A stretch of DNA of 64,000 nucleotides. It comes from Lates calcarifer. Taxonomy: Eukaryota > Chordata > Actinopteri > Centropomidae. The notes below the pieces were generated by a model. That model did no database searches, was not told the origin of the DNA, and saw nothing but the letters and a program-made list of their open reading frames with translations. Position numbers and translations under genes: made by a program. Position 1 is the stretch's first letter; every line of letters starts with the position of its first letter. Of the stretch, positions 39,901-52,380 are shown one piece after another. The stretch is taken from the NCBI RefSeq assembly GCF_001640805.2, contig NC_066844.1, forward strand, positions 14,322,543 to 14,386,542, written 5' to 3'.

Positions 39901-42398
39901 GTTCTTTCAGCTGAGCTTATCATGAATATGGATATACAACAGAGTATCCACCAGAGACAGAGAGAGATGTTGAAAGACAGTTTGTTTATGGTTGACTTAC
40001 CATTGTCATGGGATGTTGAATCTGACATGGAGCTCGTGCTCTCTGACATGACAGTGTCCTCTGAAATACAAAAACCATTCAGGTCACAGACAATGCAGCA
40101 TGACATTTGATATCTTTGCTAAACATGAGTACAAAGCTAAATGTGTTTTGCAAACACATAAAATGTTAATGACAGCGTAGCACAGTTTTCATTTTCTTAT
40201 CACAGGTATGTAGTTATTGAAAAATGTTGCCGTTGTGCGAGTGTTGCTGTGTTAAGTGTACCTGTGTGACACCCCCGGTGAACTGTCCTCTTGCTATTTG
40301 GGACATTTCGGTCTGATTCTGAGTGTCTGTACAGAGCACCAGTGAAGATGGCTTTCATCTGCTTTCTTTGGGCAGCCTCATCCTGCAGGCAGGGACAGTC
40401 AGCTGTGTTAGACCACAAGTACACACAGCAATACAGCTGCTTCGTAAAACACACTTGATATTCAAGGTGTTGACTTACCTCTGCCTTGGTGTTGGGCGCC
40501 AGGCCAGCTCTGCGCTGCACCAGTGGGGGTTTCTCCCCCGTCTCCAGGGGGAAAGCACGTGGCAACTTCCCAGTCAGCTCCTGTAGAGGACATTCATTAG
40601 CCTCCAGTTAATAAAATCCTTCTCACTGGCCTGTGAGCTCCAAAGTGTCACATAAAATGACGCCACCTCACAGATTACCCCAGGGCTCAAAAATCCTTTA
40701 AATGCTTGGCTGTATTGAAATGAATATGCCAAAAATAATGTTGCTATCATAATTTAAAGCAGAAACAGGATAACACCTGCCGATAAGTAGTGCTCTGACG
40801 ACAGAGTAGATAATCAACACATGATAATGCTGTGCACAGCTGCAGGCTCATTCAGCTGCCAGGGTGCGGAGCTAAAGCAGGAAAATTGCTGAAAGATTCA
40901 TACAGTACAAAAGGTGCATCTAGATCATCTTCATTTATTAACACTTGTGCATGATCACAAAGCAGAATACGAGAACAGAGTAGACAACTTTTCAATCTAA
41001 GAATAAAGCACACGGATACTCAGAGAGTTAGGCACTATACATCCACCTGAAAACATAGGGATGTATGACACAGCTGTTAATGAAGAGTTGAGCCAGCTGT
41101 GGGTTCATTAAGTCGTGCTGATAAGTTCTAGCAAGAGCAATCAAGCAAATATTAATGCAGCCCATTTTATAGGTAAAAAAAGATCAGTGATTCTCAATAT
41201 ATATAAGCCTTTAGGTTTTCTCTATAATATATACAGTTATATACAGTTTTTAAAATACAGTATACTGTATATGAGTAACACAATCCCTTCAGTAATAACG
41301 CAATAAATGAACAAATTACAAAATACAGTCATCATCTACACACTTGAAGTATGTTTCAAGAGTGAAGTGAGAGCTACTCACCGCTTCCTGCAAACAGACT
41401 TGTTTGAGCTCTCCCACTCTGGTGTTGAGGAGAGCCTCCAGGGCTTGCTTCCTCTCTTGCAGAGCTGCAATCCTCTCAGCCTGCAGCTTGTTGTCCTGGC
41501 TGCCTTGAACATCTACACATCACAGAACATATAAGACAGTTAATCAGTTAGAATTAGAGAAATTAAATGATTCTTGTTGGAAATATTCTATATGTATAGT
41601 TATCAAAATATCCTATGTCAGTTGTTGACTAAAACCTATTTAAAACAAATTCATAAGCCATAACATTGCACTGGGTGACATGTTTCCTCATACCTTGTAA
41701 ATGGAACTGTAGTTTATTTACAGTCCCCAATAAATACACATCTCCTAAAAACTACAGTGCTCAGTTGTTTTGGGAAATTATTGAGCATTTAAAAAAAAAA
41801 ACTTCATATTTATGACTCATTTTTGAAGATTCATGTCTTCAGTAACAATCACTGACAGGCTAGGGTGAGTCGGAACATTTTGAGAGATTGACAAACACAT
41901 AGGATTTGTTGACCATAAGAAAATACCAGAAAAAAATACCAGACTAGGATATTTTAAGCCAAATCACTGGAACTGAGATGTGACTAAAAAACTAAGAAAC
42001 ATTCCTATTTAAAACTGTCTTTTTTACAGTGAAATGGAATCTTTTGGTCATGTCTCTACTGTTTTACAGTGGCTACATTTTTAAGTGCATGTTTCTAACA
42101 ATATGATGTGTGTTCACGGTAATTCAGTCCTCTGATAAGATTATCTGACAGCTGTGCTGACAGTTTGTGAACAAAAGGCCTTCACACATACAGCTGTTTT
42201 TTCAGCTGGCTGTTCCCTGGAGAAAAACACTTTTGTTTTCCTTCCGTTGAACTGTCAGAAAAAACACTGATAGATTTAGCAGACCGTTTCAGGCTTGTCC
42301 AGGCGCGAAAGTGTGTGTTTTTACACTGTGAGAAGTCATTATGACTCACCAGGAGCCCCCAAACCCATGGATGTGATCAGATGTCCTTTGACCTCCAT
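36951..42398 (-). CDS. ccdc120: Coiled-coil domain-containing protein 120 (CUPID/DUF3338 family)
   Basis: Coding exons: 42398-42350, 41512-41382, 40580-40479, 40382-40262, 40060-40001, 39648-39495, 39320-39219, 38882-37845, 37041-36951. GT-AG and phase-consistent, giving about 615 residues. The start MEVKGHLITS matches CCDC120. A coiled coil with KQVCLQEAELTGKLP and LETGEKPPLV is the first half of the CUPID domain. Further on are SPTHSLPRSASNVEGRSVPATP, RRSNSSEALLDRSS, and LALEGLRDWYLRN near the end. Known roles in mammals: ninein recruitment to centrosomes, microtubule anchoring and cytohesin binding. The second half of CUPID, present in human after the LETGEKP motif, is missing; a short exon with KQMKAIFTGALYRHS stands there instead. 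The long exon 8 (1038 bases) is low-complexity and Ser/Pro-rich. INAVA is the main alternative but lacks the EGLRDWY motif. Confidence 0.9.
39445..39473. other. 12-bp perfect hairpin near a ccdc120 splice donor
   Basis: 'tagcataaaaac', a 5-base loop, then 'gtttttatgcta'. On the transcript strand it lies about 20 bases inside the intron after exon 6 (donor at 39494). Confidence 0.7.
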
Positions 42399-45300
42399 GT
42401 GATGTAATTCTGGGGACTTTACAACTCACACTCCCAACCACGCCCTCACCTGATGAAAAAGAAACTGAGTTTTAACTGCAGCTGAGATGCATCAGTGAAA
42501 TATATTCAGACTTAGGTCGTTCTTTCCTCTCTAACCTTGCAGTATCAGCCATGTGTTGTCTCGAGGTGGAGAGTCAGTTGTTGCATGTCTAGCAAGTCAG
42601 CAGTTGATAAGCATGGGTGTTTCCTAGGTCAGATTACACCAGGTACCATCGGGGGGAGCCACTGCACCTCTGCACAGGTATCTAAAGGCAAATCCTGGAA
42701 GAGATATTAAACAAAAATTACAAATTCATCATTATAATAAAAATAATGATGTGGCTTTAAAATAAAGATTAATAAACTGAAAATCAGCAAGGCAATTAAA
42801 ATTGCTATTCCTTGCATTACAATTGAATATAAAATATGAAGCCAGATTTGACTATACCTAAACCCATATATAAAACATGCATTTAGCCAGTTTTATAGAA
42901 CATTTCTAAAGTATCAAATGTTCAACAAGAGTCTCATCACAACTTAACTTGCACTTTAAGGCCTTTTGAGAGTGAGTAATAGTCTAAAATTAGCTCTCCG
43001 ACACAATTAGCAACCAATTAATTTGCAAAGAGAACAAAAAATGAGACAGGATAAGTAACATTAATAATGTATGAAGAGAAATGGGATGGGAGAAACCTAA
43101 ATCCTGTGTGTTTTATGTCTCAATAGCTCAATAGCCACCACCACAAAAAAGAGAGGGAGCCAGAGGAGCAGAGCCAGAAGCAAAATTGAGGGAATAAATA
43201 ACAGAGACAGATCAGGATATTTGCTGCTGTCATAAACATCAAGATTTACATGAAATTCATTTTGTAAGGTACTACATTTACTATATGTTATAACTTTTAC
43301 ATATTTGATCATATTGGATAAAAAAAACCTGACAGTTGGTGAAACCTAATTGAATCTTTTTTTTACAACCTTATACAAGAAATACTGCCTTCCCCAAAGT
43401 GTGCAATGTTTCATGTGCACTTTTCCCCACATAATGGAGGTGCATTATAAACAAAGCCTCTTCCCTAATACCCAATAGAGACTTGACATCCAAAAATAGC
43501 AATAGCGTTTTCTGCCAAAAGGCTCTCACTCAACGCTGCTCACAAATCGCTGCCATAAACAAGCATCTTGCTGTCTCCTTGCCAGTCGAGTAAATCATAA
43601 AACGACTCCGTTCAACCCACAAATCTAGATGGAGGGCCTCAAGGGCTGAATCAAAATTACCCGTCCAAAGACTGCTTCTGCCAGCATCCCATCTTTCAAA
43701 AGGAAACATTTATCTATCAGTTAGTCTGAGCAGCTGTCTCAGAGCTCTGCTCACAACCGACCAGCTTTTTGCTTTTTTGGGTCAGTAAGACATAGTGTTC
43801 TGTTTTCCTCACTCAAACAACATAAAGAATGAGGCTCACTTTGTGTGAAGGCATACTTGAAATACTTCTACCGAGTTTGCGTTGGCTCCTGTCCTGGAAT
43901 TGAACCAGTGACTGCTGTTTGCTCCTGTATGTGTGAAAACCCCCAACATGCTTGACCTCCCATTGACAGACAAGCAGGAGCCTTTCACACAAAACAAGTG
44001 GCAGAGTTACGACCGCTGCTTAGACAAAAGCTCATCACATGAATCCTGTTACACAAACGAGTCCATGATGATCAAATTTTAAGTTAATCTAATATACTGA
44101 GAAGGACTTTCACCTGGGAAAAGTGGATGCCGCGTTGTGTCTGTGCTCTGTTGAACAGTGGAGTAGTGAACCCACACAGAGAAGCAGTCAAGAGAGACAG
44201 ACAGAGACATTTGGTTTTCATCTGGACCGTCGCTGGGCAGCTGAATGCTGGAGCCAAAAGGCGGCCATGCCTCTTAAGAATGGCTTTGTCCAGCAACCAG
44301 ACCATTTGCTTGGAAACTTGGCACAGTCCTTTTTAGTTACTAAAATGCCTTTTATCTCTTTAAACTAACAATCCTTCAATGTCAGCTCTCTGAGTTAACT
44401 AACTATGCTTCATTCTTGCTACTATAACTGATATAATACAGTCATTTAAAGTGTTGCAATATCACTTTTGAGGACATGAACACCAAAATCTCCCTCTTAC
44501 AATGAACATTAAAATTCATTAACCATAAAACCCACCTTTGTTCACTTGGTATGACCTGTAGCTCACAGTGCTAAAGTTACCAACAAGTAGTTACTGCTGT
44601 GAAACTGACTTTACTAGAACTAACTTAGTAAACTAACTACAACTGCCTGTGTGCACAATGTGTTAGCAGCTGTTCCATGACACAGCCTGTGTGTGCTGCA
44701 ATGGTTACACTGTAGGTTATACTCTTACTTCAGATACATTAAAGTTTTATTCCAGTGTAACCTACAGTGTATCCAGTTCATGAAAACTTTTACATGTGCT
44801 ACATGTAACATTCTGTAAGGTCTTTTGCTGTTTGTTTGGAATTAACACAGAAGGAATTTAGTAGAAAGCTAGTAACATTAGTTATAACAGTTGAACTGAA
44901 ACAAAAATGGTGCCACCTGCAGAAAGAAAAAATGCTCAAAGATGCTACTCCAGACAAAAAGGAAAAGAAACCCACATGTCTCAATATGAACCATGATCTG
45001 ACAAGCTAGAGGAAGAGGAAGAATCACTCAGCTGCAACAGGTCGCCCTCTAACCACTGACTCAAACAAATAACACACCTGAAAGGATCAGTGGTCTTACT
45101 GGCTGAAGTCGAGCGCTAACTATTTAAACATCTGGAGTGCAGATGTGTGCCGAGATACAGGTACAACAACACAAGACTGCATCACATTCCACAAAAAAAG
45201 CCTGTGGGAGAGATGGCGGGACGATGAAGAACGAGATAAACGGAGTCACAAAGACCGGCATCAAAGGGAAGATCAGAGGAGACATGGATACGAGAAATAT

Positions 45301-48300
45301 GAATGCAGCACGATCATCAAACACATGTTGACATAGCATGTATAGGGGGGATGAGGCACAGGCTCTGGATGGTGGTATAGATAGCATAGAGGGAGCCATG
45401 CTGATTAAAACATGAGCTGTGCAACGAGAGTGAGCTGCCCCTGTGCAGCGTGCATCACACGAATGCAAATCAGCAAGGAGTTTAATATTCAAGTCCGGCA
45501 GGCTAAACACTGAAGCCTGAAAGGTAGGTTCAATTCTACAGTGTCCACACAAGGAACTGCACTGCTCTCTCTTTAGCTTAGAAGTCATACATATTAGATC
45601 ACAACATTCATAGCAAAACTAAATTTCTACAGGCAACAGTTTTATATCCAGTTTTCTCATCCCTTGATAAACAGGATGGCTCCCAGCTCTTAAAGAGATT
45701 CACTCTCTGTGCTGTCAGCTTTTATCTGGCCCAAGAGTCCCAGGAACAGCCTACTGTTGTCAACAGCATTTATATAACAGATATATTCATGACTTACAAC
45801 TGAGTGTGTCTTAATATGTTACAGTAAAGGCTCCGGCACCAACCTCGTATCCCTTGAATACGGCAGTGGATGCACAATGTGTTTGTTAGTCTCTGTCAAC
45901 AGGCAGTACAGAGCAGCTGAGACGTTAAAGAGCAGCTGAAATATCACCTCCAGCTCACCATGGACAGGTGAGGCTTGCAACCCTCATGTTGACTGTTGGT
46001 GTTGACACAGCTGCTGCTGTTGTGAACTTACACATGGTAACCAGAGCAGGGATACAACTATACGGCTCCTGTTAGACAAGCATGAAGGTCCCAAAACGAG
46101 TCACATGGCAGGCTGTGTAGCTTTAATATTTCATATCATATGTTGCAATCATGTGTTGCAAGGCTCTCACAATGCCTACAGTGATGCGCCATGGTAACAC
46201 TTCCTGTAGGTTTTTCCTGATGCATCTGACCTCTGAACTGGCTTTGTTCATTTGCAAGAGAACAGCAATGTGACCTTTGTCTGCACACTCTCCCTGACAT
46301 CCACGTTATACACACAATGGTAAGATGTGATCACGAGGATCAGAAATAGAAATGTCAACAACCAAATGTTTTTAACCTAAAGATGAAAAATGTGGGTTTT
46401 ATATGAAAAAGAGATCAGACAGCATCAGTTCCTTCACCTGACCAACCCCTACCAAAGAACTGTGGAGGGCTTATGGAAGGTCAAGTGACCCCACCCCTCA
46501 CCCTGCACACTAATATGATCTCTTCATGTGCTCTCTATATCCATGAAATACTGATTTATAACACGCTTATCAGCACACAGCAGGCCAGCTTAAGCTCGGA
46601 TTGACCAATCACGCAGCTCACCATTTCTCCTCCCTGGCCTTGATGCTCACCTTTGCACGTTCGGCACAAGTACCATGGATGAAACAAAGCAATCTTGATG
46701 ATTGCTATCCACCTGGATTCTGCTAAGCTGAGGTGGGGGGAGTAATAAAGAAAGGAATGTGGCTCTAACGTCCAAAGGGATTAGTCCTATACATTTTCCC
46801 TTTGCTCTGTAACACCTGGAGGGATTTCTGTATGTATTCCTGAGTCGTTTTCATGTTCTACTGTGGCTGTAATCCGCTTTGTTGGTTTTGGAGGGAGTTC
46901 AGAGCTGCTTATGATGTGCAGCCACACTTGTGCAGTTACATTTATTACTATACATGCATTACAGCCTGATCTGATCCTTTTGTGCCCTTCAAGTTCTTTA
47001 TAACTGTGCAAATGTGGGTGAATCCTCTCTCCTATCCATGGCACTACTGCACTGGCATATTTTCAACTTTTTGATAAGGTCTGGGACTTGATTCCCTGAG
47101 CTCACACGCTACTTTAGATGAAGCCAAACGCGTGTTTTCATTTTAAATCCATGCAAATGTCCAAGTAAAAAGGATTTGCTGAGAGGTGAGAGTGTGTGAC
47201 TTGTCACACTGGCCACTAAACGTAAATGTTTTTCACTCAACTGCTAGTGAACCAGATGCTCTAATCATGTCAGTCCATGTCTTAAGGGCATCATAAAAGA
47301 AGCAGTGTCACCTTGACACAACAACGTGGCTGAAGAATACTATTGTGTTTGAACCAATCTGGGTCATGGTCCAATTTCATAGTGTTTGATTGAATTTTAA
47401 CACTCAAAGCTGCACGGAAACCACAAAGAGTTCTTTATAGAGAAGCAGATTGCTATGCTATCAATTTGACGACAAGAGTGAACAGAGAGGAGTCAAAACA
47501 AACGCCAACGTGTCAGAATCCCCCTGATCAAGATGAAACTGAGCATGAATAGTCTCTTGGTTTCCCATGCAGTAAAACAGCTAAACCAAACCTCTTTGCA
47601 AATGGCCCTAATGGCCCATGAATTCAAAGGCCCTGTAAATACAAGAACCCTAAAATAGGAACGTTCAGCACTTTCAGAAATGCTCGGCAGCAAAAAGGAA
47701 AATCCTCTTCTGAAAACAGAGAGGTGTTTCCCAGATACACCAAAGGGTGGATTAGCAGTGAATCACCCTGAAGGCACTGGCTGACCCACACAGCCCATTT
47801 GATGAGTTTTTTTTTTTTTTTTTAAACCAAACCCAGACAGACAGCCCTGTTCAGGAATCTGTTAATAATGGGGTTTAGCACTGCTGCATGAGAACAAGCA
47901 GTATTTATAAACGAGAATGGTGAAATCAATAAGGCCCAGCAGCAGAGCAGCATGCTTCTGCTTATTTTGCTCCATAACATTGCAGCAACAGGGAGAAGTT
48001 GTGTATTCCCAAGAAGCATGACACCGATTTTTTTTTTTTTTTTTTTTAACTCCTTTAAAGCTGCCCGTTGAATTCACGCAGATGCGGTTGCAACGCTGGC
48101 ATTTCCCTTCCATTGCCTTTTAATCAAATGTGCCACACAAACAACATGTTCTTGTTTACAGGCGCCGGAGAACAATACAGGCACAAATGAAAGAGACATA
48201 ATGGGTTTCATTTCATACAGTCGTGGCATTGAGATTTACAGGCATGTTATTTAACTCAGTGTGGAAAGCATTTAAGCATGTGTACCCACATTAAACCCGG

Positions 48301-48661
48301 CTTCTGGGGCTGCAACAGCAGCCATCCTGAATCTGCATAGTCGTTGCAGACGGCAGCACCGGGTAATAATCAAACACACTCGACTAATTAACGGAAGCAG
48401 TAATATATCGCAGGTGTGTCACTGACACAATGACACAAACTCGGGCTTTACGTTTAGGTGAATGCACGCCAGAGATAATGAATACAATCGCAAATAACAT
48501 CTTGTTGAGTCCTATGTAGGCCAATCTATTTTTTTTCCTACAGAGAATATAGGTTATGTCCCTGGCTATTCATTTATACGCCCAGTTAGGATGAGAAGGA
48601 CATCTTGAAGCAGAATCCCCTCTTACCACAGAGCATGACCGATGCCTTCGGAGGTCTCCAT
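42350..48661 (-). other. First intron and probable 5' non-coding exon of ccdc120
   Basis: The MEVKG exon extends upstream to an acceptor at 42450 (TTCATCAG). A candidate first exon ends at 48627 with donor GTAAGA in GC-rich sequence (48640-48870). The intervening 6.2 kb holds no credible exon. Stretches at about 43420-43640 and 47500-48000 are repeat-poor; a small inverted repeat is at 44706-44771. Confidence 0.45.
48627..48661 (-). other. Upstream ORF start in the ccdc120 leader
   Basis: ATG at 48661 reads METSEGIGHAL up to the donor at 48627. Splicing to the acceptor at 42449 adds W and then TGA, so a 12-codon uORF closes 51 bases before the MEVKG start. It depends on the inferred splice. 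Confidence 0.4.
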
Positions 48662-48869
48662 GGTCCTCTGTAGCAAAATCGAGACGAAAAAAATCATTCC
48701 TGCATCGGATCGCGGGACGAAACCATCCCGAGAACACAGCTTTAATTACTCAAATGTGCGGTAATTCGTAATACACGGAAAAAGCCGCTCGTTCATGGTG
48801 GCTTCGTATCCCAATTGTAATTCACCAGCAGCCCCGCGACCTCCGCTGCGTCGGAGCCCTGCGCATCTC

Positions 48870-50160
48870 AGCAGACCTGCTTTGAGAGAGAAGAAAGGTT
48901 TCCCTTCTGCACCGGATGAGAACCCTGTATTTTACACAGCCAACTGACTCAACACTGTCACAGCAATCCTGCCCCTCCCAGATGTTACATGCCTTCAGCG
49001 AGCAATACTCAATCCAGGCATACAAATATTGTTGTACAGTTGTTGCATAGGCACGCGCACAATGAAGCTGTGTAGTAGGGAGAGAACATATAGGCACGAG
49101 TAGCACAACACTTAAAGCTGCTGTATGGAATACTATTAAGCAACATACATGTAATAATTCCTTTTTTATTGCCACTGTATGGAAAGATTGCCACGTGACA
49201 TAGAGAATGATTCATTCCCCGATTTTCTCCGTTATCTATAACACCCTGTAGACTGATTTCTATGTAGAGCACTCGGGTCGAGTTTTCAGGATGCTTGTTC
49301 CCGAGTGCCTTGCCACAATAAAAGTCTCTCTTCCGCTGGCGATGAACTATCATTAGCTGAACTATCAACAACTTCGCTGTTACGAAACGACCGACCACCA
49401 GCATAAGACATACTCCAACAAAAAAAACTCCACACGAAAACAAACAAACAAAAAAACTTTTATCTCATGAAGCTCGTTTGGCTAAACATGAGTTGGACCT
49501 ATGTCGGGCAATATCGGCAGATTGGACATGCGAGCTAACATTATTGCAAAGCCTGTTGCATTTATTGCGATAGTGTGGTTTTAGCATTTTAACGCGTTAC
49601 CTTGCCCGCTAATGTGGACAGATTGGTAGCAAACTAATGTGTTAAGTGGTCAGCATCTGCTATTTCATCCAAATTCCCGAGGTTGCATCTGGATGGCAAA
49701 TCAACAAGCTTTGTTAATTAGTGCATCAGCTTAATTACAGCTACCTGACTAACCATTGCTTGTTTGCTTGGTAACGTTATCATCAAAGTAGGACTACGTC
49801 TCGTGCACCCCCAGCAACTACACTGTGAGGTCTGGTAAAGTCACCGACCGGGGCCAGTGAGATTTTCACAGATACTCGAGGCCACCTCATTACGTCGTGC
49901 GTGTACGCGCACGAGGAACAGGACGCAGGCTGCAGTTCACTTAACAGCCACAGGTGTCAGTAATAACAAGGCTTTCCAGATTTCTCCATACAGAACCTTT
50001 AAGTGGTCCTTACCTGAGCCTAAGCTACTAATGCCTAACAAATCTACTAAGCTAAAATTCCCATGCATATGTATAAAGTAGTAGGGTACAAATTTGTGGA
50101 AATTAGCTTTCTGGCTAACAGCAACATTTACAGAAATGTTGATTAAAGCGCATTGTTATT
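48870..50160. other. Upstream flank of ccdc120
   Basis: Likely promoter side, with modest CpG near 48.6-48.9 kb. No gene recognised on either strand; frames at 49009-49443 and 49857-50081 look like chance. Confidence 0.35.
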
Positions 50161-50164
50161 ATAC

Positions 50165-50208
50165 ACCCCAAAATTAAATATATTTATAAAATCAAATAAT
50201 ATAATAAT

Positions 50209-50246
<38 letters not shown>

Positions 50247-50551
50247 AATAATAATAATAATATATAATAATTAAGAGGAACATTTTTTTTTATCACTTAT
50301 CTCCCTGTTTCTGCTACCATGCATGCTAGCATACAAAATGCATCCATAAGAAATGTATGGTTCAAACCACAGGAAATGCATCCCAAAATAAAAGTGAAGA
50401 ATTTTTAGCGCCTAATTCTATAACAAAATCAAACACGTGAAATGTGTTAACAAGTCCTTGTTAAGTTGACTTGTCCATGATGGACCACAGGTTCTCTCAG
50501 AAATTGTTTCAGTTGTAAGAAGTCCATTCAAACATGTTTGATATATATATA

Positions 50552-50604
<53 letters not shown>

Positions 50605-50605
50605 G
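50165..50605. repeat. AT-rich palindromic microsatellites
   Basis: A (TTA)n block at about 50208-50242 is followed directly by a (TAA)n block to about 50270, forming a long inverted repeat. An almost pure (TA)n tract lies at about 50556-50602. Both could extrude cruciforms. Confidence 0.85.
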
Positions 50606-51462
50606 AAAAGAGCCAGCAAAAAACTTAAATTGCACTCTGCCTTCAAAAAGACAGAAAAACCATCTGTTTCATTTCTTTGAACATGTTTTAATTCAAAGAC
50701 TAAATAACGGTTTTAAAAAGAATAATTGACAGATCCCAAACATTTCAAAATTTGCACGGTTACTTGAGGAAACCAAGATAACAAAAATAAATCTGATATA
50801 TGTTAAGAATGCATAAACTTTCACATTGTTAAAATCATTGAGTTCGTCAACTGGGGAAAATTGAGTTTTTATACACTTTAAACAAAACCCATCAAAAGTT
50901 TTTAATTACAATATCAACTATCAATCATCATACTATTCAAGACCAAAAATGGAAAGACAATGCAATGAATTTTTCCCACAACACCAAATTTCACCAGATG
51001 TCCTTTTGGAAAATACGTTTCAGCATATTTCAAATGTAACTACCAATTAAAAACCAGCTGACGTCTTCTTAAGTGCAGAAGCATGTGCCACAGACATGAT
51101 GATGAATGTGACCTTTTTCTTGGGTTTCTGTTTATAATCAAGCCTTCAGCGAAACAGCTTTATGCTTTTTTACACGTTTCATAGTTGTGACATTATATTT
51201 ACTGCATTGTAAATAAAAATACTCTGTTGTCAATTTGTTCAAATGTATTACAAATATATCAAGCGAACTGCTCAAGTATTGACTCCTGCTGAATCAATAC
51301 TACATAGAGGTACTTATTGTTCTTTGCAAAACTCATCCTCTGTCAGGCTATGTTGGGAGCAGTGAATGTTTGAGAAAACTGATGCATGGTTGCCAGGAGC
51401 CCATCAGAACACAGTACCTTCATTAGCTTGATTTCACTCTCCCATGTCCTCTGGCATGTCTT

Positions 51463-51505
<43 letters not shown>

Positions 51506-52268
51506 CAGTGGCTTTCACTTTGCCTCTGGCATAAAGCTACAACTGTTGAAGCAACAGTTGTTGTCTGACACAGTCTCCCATCTCAGCCATGGAGTCATGT
51601 GGGTCATCATGACTGACCTTTATGCTCCATGCTATACCTATACCTAAATGCTCTTATATCCCTCTCAGTTGATGCTTTTCAGTGTCTTTGTTGTAGGTTT
51701 GTTATATCATATTGTGTGACCTTTGGAACCAAGTGGATACCCCTCTGATCATTAATAATGAAAAAAGATGTATGGGGGGGTGGATGTGTTTTTATATGCA
51801 CTGTACTCTGTCTAGTGAAATAAGAGTAATGTATGCAAGGCATATTTCACGGTCTCTTTTTTCAGTTTTTATCTCAATATACTGGTATACACAATAATTT
51901 AGAGGTTTGAACATTAAGTTAGTGCCAGCATTGCACCAAAAAATTCCAAAAGCTCTGATCAATCACTGAAATTAATGCTAAATAAACAGGATGAACATAA
52001 AGGAATATGTATTTCTCAAGTAAGAGTGTGGCTCAACCAACAGCACATATGGATTTTAGCTCTACCTATCACACTGTTCAAAGTCTGACATAATAAGTCA
52101 TGAAAAAAAGCCCTACACCACCCAACAACATTAGACATCCGGAAAGGAAACGTGCTAGGTTCATAACGTCACAGCTCCTGGAATACCTTTGGTGAGTCTT
52201 CAAATTATCAAATCGTTTACTATTACGGTCCAGAGGTAAATATGTAGAATGTCCTATATGTTACCACC

Positions 52269-52299
<31 letters not shown>

Positions 52300-52380
52300 T
52301 GTGGGGGGGTAGGGGATCGACGGCATAAATTTGCACCAGAATGGTGTCCACTGTTGTAAGAGATTTTCTCCTGTCTGTAG
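50606..52380. other. Intergenic sequence and probable mbd1 3' UTR
   Basis: AT-rich with poly-T (51466-51503) and poly-A (52271-52297) runs. No exon found. The mbd1 3' end could not be placed because no well-positioned minus-strand AATAAA was seen. Confidence 0.35.

Noticed and set aside
45124..45588. 154-residue minus-strand frame in the ccdc120 intron
   Set aside because: Cys-rich but without motif, splice signals or overlap with a transcript start; treated as chance.
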